This document shows, one piece after another, positions 56,790 through 64,000 of a DNA stretch of 64,000 nucleotides; within the stretch, counting starts at the first letter, position 1; each line of letters opens with the position of its first letter. Location: NCBI RefSeq assembly GCF_004193775.1, contig NC_041002.1, forward strand, positions 13,281,578 to 13,345,577, given 5' to 3'. Below the pieces are notes generated by a model that worked only from the letters and a program-made list of their open reading frames with translations, made no database searches and was not told where the DNA came from. Position numbers and translations under genes: made by a program. The DNA comes from Glycine soja (lineage: Eukaryota; Streptophyta; Magnoliopsida; Fabales; Fabaceae).

Positions 56790-57855
56790 CAGAAACTGAG
56801 CAATGGTCCCAAATGCAGGAGATGCTAGGTAATGTGAGGGAAGAGATGGAGGAATTGCAGGCTTCTCGAGATTTTTGGGAAGATCGGGCACGACACTCTG
56901 ATTTTCAAATCCAATCCCTACACAATGCTGTAAGATACAGTTCATTGTTTCCACTTGTTCTATTTCTTTCATTTCTTAGTTTTCCTTTTAAGTTCTTGTT
57001 TCTTATGCAATACTACTTGTAATCTTCACAACCATTCTAAAATAACTTTCTTTGCTTTCATGGCTCACCAATTACATTGTTCAGATACTTCAGTGAGCAC
57101 CATATCTTTTTGTTTTTTAACTTCTTTGCTAACATATAGACTTGAAATTTAAATGTTTGGATTTTATGCTCAATGTTTCCTCTTTGAATTAAAATTTGAA
57201 GGAGAAAATATTGGGCATTCAGACCAGCTGGTGGAAAGCATAAACTACCATAAATAAGCAACTTGTTAATTCATTTGACTTGTGTTAGCTCAGCATTAGT
57301 GCACCTGACAGTGTTTAAAATGTGGTTGATGGCATTTCTAGTGAATCACTTTGGCATTATGTAAGGTTCTCATAGAAAGAAAAAAAAGAAAAGATGAAAA
57401 ACATGAGATTTGGTGATGCTCAAAACATGTCCTTGGCTTGCATTTGGTCTCTTAAACTTGTTTTTTGTTTCACAGGTGCAAGAATGGAAAGAAAAAACTC
57501 TTTCATCTGAAAATAAAACAAATGAGGTTGAAGCAGAACTCTCAGTACTCCATGATGATCTTGAAAGATTGAGGAAGGAACAGAATGTAGCAAAAGGGAC
57601 CAAATGTTTATCAATTCCCATGGACACACGAATGAGTTGGAGAAGCGAATAGTGGTTTGTAACTCAAAGGAAAAAAATGATTTTTTAAGGAGTGGGGAAA
57701 GAAAAGGACATGGTTGTCGTAGAGGAGGTGGATTCTTAGCCCTAAAACGATCACCACTCCAAGACATTGGGAACTCATCATCATTGTTGATGAAGCAGAA
57801 TAATAATGGCAAAGTAGTTTTCCCTTTGCGTTGGCATCTTTCTTCAGATGTTTGA
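56790..57855 (+). pseudogene. Relic of a coiled-coil protein gene (two exons)
   Basis: Exon 1 (about 56790-56929, EMLGNVREEMEELQASRDFW...) ends before GTAAGA. Exon 2 starts after TTTCACAG at 57476 (VQEWKEKTLSSENKTNEVEAELSVL...). The junction keeps frame (H-N-A-V-Q-E). The protein is rich in Glu, Leu and Lys in a heptad-like pattern. Near 57600 the frame changes; the last part (TNELEKRIVVCNSKEKND...KRSPLQDIGNSS) ends at TGA 57853-57855. The 5' part of the gene is absent. I do not recognise the family. The Ogre-like element lies directly upstream and may have separated it from its start. Confidence 0.5.
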
Positions 57856-58168
57856 GATCTTTCATGTAATATGTGCCTATATTATATTATATGCCAAGAG
57901 AATAAATTGATGTAGATGAAGCTTTCATTTGTTAAAATAATAAAATTTAGTTCATAATAAATCTTGAATCTTTGGTATAGAATAAAAATCATGTTAAAAA
58001 ACAAAATTTAGCCAGTGAAATATCAATTTTGATTAGAAAGCAACTCTAAAACCATATAGAAATTTATTATCATTCAATCATTGTCACCATTCAATACATA
58101 CAAAACAAAACCTTTACACAAGTCATTTTCAAGACAAAAATCAAGAAGGTGGTTACTAACCTGGGCGT

Positions 58169-59900
58169 ATGGTTATGGAGACTATTGAGAAGGTGGTTAC
58201 TAACCTGGGGGCATCTGATATTGATGCATAGCTGGAAGAGCTTCTGATTGATGGTATTCTTTATGCCTTCCAAGAGCAGACCATAATCGATGCTAATGTG
58301 ATGCTTAACGGGTTTGGTGTAGTGTTAGTCGATGAATACGACTAACTTTTGTGTATAAAACATCTGTAAATTGTATCAAACTCCTCCAATTTATGGTTAT
58401 TTTGTAGTGTTGTAATTACTTTTTGTTAAAGATAGGTAATAAATACTTAGTACTCCTATTTTGTGTGTTTAATAACCATTTCCTCTCAATTTCAGGTTAA
58501 TTAGGCAAGTTTGTGAAGTGATAATTTTCATCCGCTCGCTAAGCCAATCTTCTAACTTAGTGAGCCATCCGCTAAGCGCAACACTCCTCGGCTGAGCGCG
58601 AGGAAGAATACGGAAGAAGGATGAGCTGTGCATTTATGCTGAGTGAAGGGTCATCCCTCTAAGCGCACCGCTTTAGTCCATCCACTGAGCGAGAAAAGCA
58701 CGCGCTAAGTCGAAATCCACTGATGCGCGCTGAGCAATCCATAGTCGCGCTAAGCGCGCTAGCACAAACAAAGCCACCTATTTAAGCCTAAAATCAGATT
58801 TTGGAGAGGATTTTGGCCATTTTCTCGAAGAGCTTCTGCATATGAGAGATTCTAGAGAGAGAAGGGTCTGAATCCAGAGAGTTTGAGAGATTTTGCTGTG
58901 CAAAGACCTGTAGAGAACAGAGCTTGAAGAGGAAGTCGTCCTAAGAGCTTGAGCTAAGTCTGTGAGTGATTGTGAGGTTCTAGAGGTGGAGGAGACATCC
59001 CTACTACTTGTATTTCTTCAATCCTTCATTTTTCTCTTCTCTTTGTTGTAAAGGAAGCTTCCTAGATATGGAGAGTTAAATCCTCTGTTGGTTCTTCCTT
59101 GTAGGTACTTGATGTAAATACTTGTATATCTATTTAATGATGTTTTATGTGTTCTCTGTGCTATCAGTACTTCATTTCAGTGTGCTTTTGCCTTGACCAT
59201 GTAGATGCATGCTTTGTTAGGATCATTCAATAGTGGAAACTGGTCTGATTCTTAGAACTTGATAGGACAGGGCTAGTTTATCGTATTATCATAAGGGATC
59301 GGGGTCCAGTAACCTAGTTGTTTGTATGTTTGTCTTAATGCATTTCTGGTGGAGTTTAGTCCAACAAGAGGAATCTAAAGATGATGCTTGATCAGGATTA
59401 GGCTAGACTATCATGAGGAATTGGGGTTTAGCATTTCAGGAGACACCATAGAACACATGAGCATTGTTAAGTAGAGAATATCCTTTTAACATCAGGCACC
59501 TAATAGGAAGACCAACGTGTTGTCTACTTGTCTTTACACACCTTTACTCACGTGATTTTCCTTTTAATAGTTAGTTTATATATTTGTGCATAGTTGACAC
59601 ATCTCTTTTCATACTAGACACCTATACATTGAATATAGCTTTACCAAGTAACACAAGTTCCCCGAGAGTTTGATACTCGGTTCTTATCGTTTTATACTAC
59701 TTGCGCGATCCGGTGCACTTGCCGGGTTCGAACACGTAGTCGTAAACTCACTTGGGCAGAGAGTGAAGCCATATCTTCCTCATATTTGTGGTACTATAAA
59801 GTGGCGATTGACCAACAAGAGTTCAAAGGTGAGACAGCAAGCAGCAGATCTCATTTCAAGGATTGTTGTTGTCATGAAGCAGTGCCATGAGGAACAATAG
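58169..59900 (+). pseudogene. SF3B1 (splicing factor 3B subunit 1) HEAT-repeat fragment, split by an LTR
   Basis: 58169-58322 reads MVMETIEKVVTNLGASDIDA, a TAG stop (58229-58231), then [16 protein letters not shown]...NVMLNGFG. 59735-59900 continues [20 protein letters not shown]...[13 protein letters not shown] to a stop. The two parts join across the insertion into the HEAT-repeat region of SF3B1, the U2 snRNP protein that recognises the branch site. Only about 105 of some 1,270 residues are present, so it is a fragment. A 22-bp segment (AGAAGGTGGTTACTAACCTG..) at 58188 is repeated just upstream at 58144. Confidence 0.85.
58323..59734 (+). mobile_element. Solo LTR-like insertion in the SF3B1 fragment (1412 bp)
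   Basis: Starts TGTTAGTCG and ends GGGTTCGAACA, flanked by TGTAG and CGTAG (one mismatch). Shifting by one base gives an exact GTAGT pair. No coding. The end (GCGATCCGGTGCACTTGCCGG) is in the style of soybean Athila/Calypso-type LTRs (recognised, not searched). It contains many GCTAAGCG/GCTGAGCG motifs (58535-58755). Confidence 0.65.
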
Positions 59901-62867
59901 AAGGAGAGTAATTGAAGTTTCTTTAAGTTTTGAAAGAAAGAATTGGGAAAAGGAAGGAAGAGTTTTTAGAATTGCTTGGAGCAAAGTTTTCTTAAAGGCC
60001 AAAGATTCTCACTTGTGTGGGATTTAATACCAAGCAGTCCTACAAAGGCAATTATTAATTAGCACTATATGTTTATGTTTGAAGTGTATTGAACGATGAC
60101 GACAAAGAAAGTGCAAATGAGTCATGACACATCAAACACGTGTGCATTAGGGCCATTTAGCTCCCAAAGTGCAGTGTACCTTTTAGTTAATTCAGTTTTA
60201 TATTTTATTTTTCAAATATTAACAAAAAAAAGTTATATGGATGTGGAGGATTGAACTTGAATTTGCCTTTAAACCTATGGCAGAGAAGGGACCCCTTTAA
60301 TGTTTGCTTTACAAAAGGATTGAATACAACCTTCAATTAGTTCTATATGATTGTTATATCCATTTCTGATGATAATATTTTTCTGATTCAAAGGGAAAAG
60401 AGAAGATAAAGTTTGCCCTATGTTGAAGTAGAAAATTGTTGAAGGAATTAAAATGTATGTTTTTTGAACGTATAATGTGCTTTGCAAAACAAAGTATCAA
60501 CTACTAGAAAGACATTTTAAAATTGAAGGAATTAAAATGTCCAACCCCTACAATTTCTAGTTCTAACTAACATTGTAATTAACTAATGAACAAATATAAC
60601 AAAATCAACTAAACTTATTGCATATCTACATAAATTCACAATGCCTATTTATTTAGAAGCTTAAGATGCTTCAGATAGTATAATACCTTTCTAGATCTAA
60701 CTTTGCTTAAACCTTTCTGCAGTCTACTCTCCAGGTTCTTTAATTCCTTTAGACTGAGAGAGCTAAGAGCTTCACCAAGGATGTGCCTGGAATGCAAAAA
60801 ATCACATTGAATTTTTTCATTTCAATGGAGAAGTCTGCTGAATAATATTTTTTATAGAATGGAACATTTATTTGTTTGGATTCTAAATGTCTATGATTTG
60901 TCTTTTTAATTTGGACGCTTCCTGCTAATAAAACTGTATTCATAAATAGTGTCAACCAGTTAGAGAAACCTTGTGGAGGAACATTATCATATAGCAATTA
61001 ATTTTGTGATAAGAGAATTAAAATGTAACTAAAACACAAAATAAGGTATAAAAATAATAATTGATTTTTCAATGTGATGATTTGAATTATGTGTTCAGAA
61101 ACATGCACGATATATATAGTCTATAGAGACCAAGTGAAGAGAAAACATGAACACCAGAGATATTAACAATTATATGCAGTGTGCTCATTTTGAGAAAACA
61201 GTAAGGTGGGGACTAGCAACTAGGAACAACTGATCCAAGCCAAAGAGGTGTAGAGCTACATACTCACACAACTATTGGTTTTACTATTCCTATTTTACTA
61301 TTACTATTTTATAATATAAAATAAATACATATGTTATATATGTAGCATACGAGATGAAGCAAGTCATGTATACTTTGGAGACAGTGAGGAGGAGAGGGCT
61401 TTGGGTTTGGATGATGATCTTGGTGATGTAGTTTATCCTGTGTATATTGTTATAGTCAGGGAAATAAAGTTATAGTGGACCTAAAAACTGTTAACTTCAG
61501 TGCAGTAGGATTAATTGAGAAGTTGAATGATGATTTGCATAAGAATGAAGGACATGATCCTACTTTGACTGTAGAAATGGAACAAGATTATGAAAGTGAA
61601 GAATTAGACAGCCATATATAAGAATCGTATGATTTATACTGCCATATATAACAAGCACATACAACACATTCTGCTAAAACAATGAACAAACAAATGAAAC
61701 AAAAGTAATGTATATAGAACCAAATATTCAGATTCTACTACAGAAATAATCACTTAAAGAATATCAACAAGGTCTTTCTGATGATAAACTAATTCCAAGG
61801 GGAAGTGACTAATAAGAGCATCTACACATCTTCACATATTTACAGAGCATTAACAATGATGCTATGATGGAAATATAATTAAGCTAAGTGAAGCATGAAG
61901 CAGATTCGTTATGCTATTTAAATAATTTTCTTCTTCATAACGTTATATCTCTATCTTATGATTTTTGACTCAATTATCAAAATATTGTCCTGGTGTTCAT
62001 CAATTTCAGATAAACTGAAAGCAATATATATGAAAAGTAACTAAACTCTCTCCGACGCCAAATTGTTTCAAGAAAATTTATGTAAAGCAATTTTGGGAAT
62101 ACAAGGTATCGCTATAGATACTATATTATTACTCTATATATCAATTTAAACTACTAGTTACTAATAAGCAGAATGTACCATAGAAGCTTGAACTCATCAC
62201 ATATTACATGCAAGGGCGCAGTAGTATAGGCAAGCCATATGGACCAAAACTGTTTTCCAAAGGGTTCTCTCACTGATTGGGATCCCTACCAATAGCCTAA
62301 ACATTCAAAAGGGTTTTGTCTGGCCTAAACTAAAAACATGTTGTAGAAAACTACCTCTAACAGCAACAACTTGTATTTACAAGTTTTGTCTCATGAATAA
62401 ATTTTATTAAGTTATTTCCTGGACACAGGCACACCAATGCAACTTCAACAAAATACCAAGCACAAAACTCAGTCCTAAACTTCAAAGTCACACAGCAAAG
62501 TCCTAAACTTCAACAAAATAGTTTACCTCACTCAAAATGACACCACGCGAGCACGAGTGAGCACCCCGAACAGAATGCAAAGTCAGCACCCCAAACAGCC
62601 CATGACAATGACCACAAACCTAATCCTTCGAGCGAGCACGACTTCAACAAACTTATCCTTGCAACACACACAAACAAACATCCTTGCAATGAGCACAAGT
62701 TCCCCAAACAAACAAACAAAGAAGAAGAACAAGAAAACAACAAAGACTAAGGTCGCCAAGAAGAAAAAGAAGTTGTCCCTAGGTAACGTGACTACATGTC
62801 ACGGTCACAAAGAAGCTGTACAAAGAAGCTGAAGAACCTGTACTCACGGTCGCGAAGAAGAAGAAGC
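59901..62867. other. Intergenic, one coding-like fragment
   Basis: Mostly AT-rich with no gene. At about 61347-61620 a coding-like stretch reads RDEASHVYFGDSEEERALG and, in another frame, VGLIEKLNDDLHKNEGHDP. It has no start and a frame change; the family is not recognised. 62700-62860 is Lys-codon-rich simple sequence. Confidence 0.4.
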
Positions 62868-63069
62868 TGTAACATCCCAATTTTTGTAATCTAGATTAAA
62901 AAGGATTGTATTTTTTAAATAAATAAAGTTTTAGAAAATGATAGATTTTAAATAAATAAATAAGGAATATAATTATCATTAAATAATGATTGAGAGAAAA
63001 TAAAAGGTACTTTATTTATTTAAAAATACAATCCTTTTTAATCTAGATTACAAAAATTGGGATGTTACA
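62868..63069. repeat. 202-bp foldback: two opposed LTR heads
   Basis: Left arm 62868-62928 and right arm 63009-63069 are reverse complements over about 60 bases with one 1-base indel. Both read TGTAACATCCCAATTTTTG from the outer ends. The spacer is about 80 bases and AT-rich. The right arm is followed by a pyrimidine tract (CAATTCCACCCCTCTTAAAAG), the minus-strand image of a gypsy purine tract, and by GTTTCGTCCCCGAAAC. Confidence 0.9.
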
Positions 63070-64000
63070 ATTCCACCCCTCTTAAAAGAAGTTTCGTCCC
63101 CGAAACTTTGCCGAAAGATCGAGAAAAAGATATTACACATATAGTTTTCCAATATCAAGTTGTGTGCTTTGTTGAAACACTTATCTGTGACTTCGACATA
63201 AGAGTTTTTCTACATTGACGATAAATCTGATGATCCTCATTCCCTCAATGATAGTTTTCATGAGTTAAGTTGTGTCGCAAGAGTAACATCTCAATGATAA
63301 TAGAATGTGAATGACATACTATTTGGAGTATAATAATATCATAGGAGACGCTAATGACAATTTGAAATGAACAAACAAACACAAGAAGACACGACTGATC
63401 AGAGCAGGTCGAACCTTTCGGCCAGTGGTTTATGTGCTTACCTATTCTGGTGTGCACTTGTAAGGTTACTTATGACTAGTTTTGATGAACATGCTTGAAT
63501 TATTAATTTATTTCCTTTGCGTGATCGAATGAGACTTAAAAAAATAGTTGTATGTGCCTTGCATCCTTAATGTTTGCTATACCATAAATCCACTGTTGAG
63601 TATGAGTTATGAGACTGGTCATCTCTATAATTTGTGAAGTGCGGTTCGACATTATGGCAAGCCATTAGGTGATGCAAGAAGCCTTGATACTGATGGATAA
63701 TGCTTTAATGAGCTCTTATCTTCTTGCGTGTATGTTGTTAATAAAACTTATTTCTATTTTGATGTGTGGATAGTGTTGTGAAAACATTTGAACCATATTT
63801 ATGTCTTGGATGAGTATGTCTTCTTGATGTGTAAACGCATGACTACTTAACTCACTTTTATTTTGTGTGTAGTCGTGAATGTAGTAGTTGAAGTTTGTGA
63901 TTCTTTAATACATCCTTATTAACTATTAAATTCTTACTTCTTATATGTACGTTGTATACTTATTATAAGAACCTTATAATTCTGGGTATGTTAGTAGTAT
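63070..64000 (-). mobile_element. Possible 3' internal end of a minus-strand gypsy element
   Basis: Read on the minus strand, 63110-63070 (TTTCGGGGACGAAACTTC, TTTTAAGAGGGGTGG, then TGTAACATCCC) closely parallels the region before the 3' LTR in element A (CGGGGACGAAATTCCTAAAAGGGTGGG then TGTAACATCC). Beyond about 63120 I see no pol coding and nothing recognisable. Confidence 0.5.

Noticed and set aside
62557..62832. 91-codon Lys/Thr/Asn-rich frame
   Set aside because: Low-complexity, A-rich sequence with no recognisable domain or gene context.

Overview
The window is plant nuclear DNA from a repeat-dense, probably pericentromeric block. The long-terminal-repeat families, the intron-containing relics of plant genes and the general sequence style fit a legume, most likely soybean (Glycine). 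That species call rests on recognising repeat styles, not on a search. No intact host gene is present; nearly everything is LTR retrotransposon or gene debris.

Layout. 1-18150 is a nest of elements. An inverted LTR of family A (1-3500, minus strand) lies inside the 5' LTR of a plus-strand family-A Ty3/gypsy chromovirus (3501-14177; gag-pol at 6203-10444, 3565-bp 3' LTR). That element lies inside a deleted Ty3/gypsy element B1 (14178-18150). B1 in turn breaks a minus-strand RPA70-like gene (18151-19834). 19835-22363 holds flanking repeats, (ATT)n tracts and a 378-bp tandem duplication. 22364-30235 is a second, structurally complete but coding-deleted B element (B2) with matched 957/962-bp LTRs and a GGATG target duplication. 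B2 carries a deleted Ty1/copia Sire-like element (25708-28202, target duplication CTTTA). 30236-37272 holds the rest of the duplication, a B3-domain-like relic, more RPA-like debris and dispersed repeats.

37273-56727 is one complete 19.5-kb Ogre-like element (Tat lineage of Ty3/gypsy), flanked by ATCAT on both sides. It has 1.6-kb LTRs, ORF1, gag, protease with a G-patch, a 153-bp intron that splices in frame, RT, RNase H, a second archaeal-type RNase H and integrase. It also has a 6.3-kb 3' region with an apparently spliced extra gene behind its own TATA box and a 116-bp minisatellite. 56728-64000 holds a coiled-coil gene relic, an SF3B1 fragment split by a solo LTR, and a 202-bp foldback built from two opposed LTR heads.

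Most striking signal: the LTRs of two unrelated families (gypsy A and the Sire-like copia element) carry arrays of the palindrome GTAATCGATTAC. The copies always come in pairs whose starts are 20 or 21 bp apart, two turns of the helix. This suggests a shared regulatory grammar. The second notable signal is the spliced, promoter-bearing extra gene within the Ogre-like element.

How parts work together: within each autonomous family, Gag packages RNA, protease cuts the polyprotein, RT and RNase H copy it, and integrase inserts it. In this window every copy carries stops, frameshifts or deletions. Movement of the deleted B and Sire copies would need proteins supplied from elsewhere.
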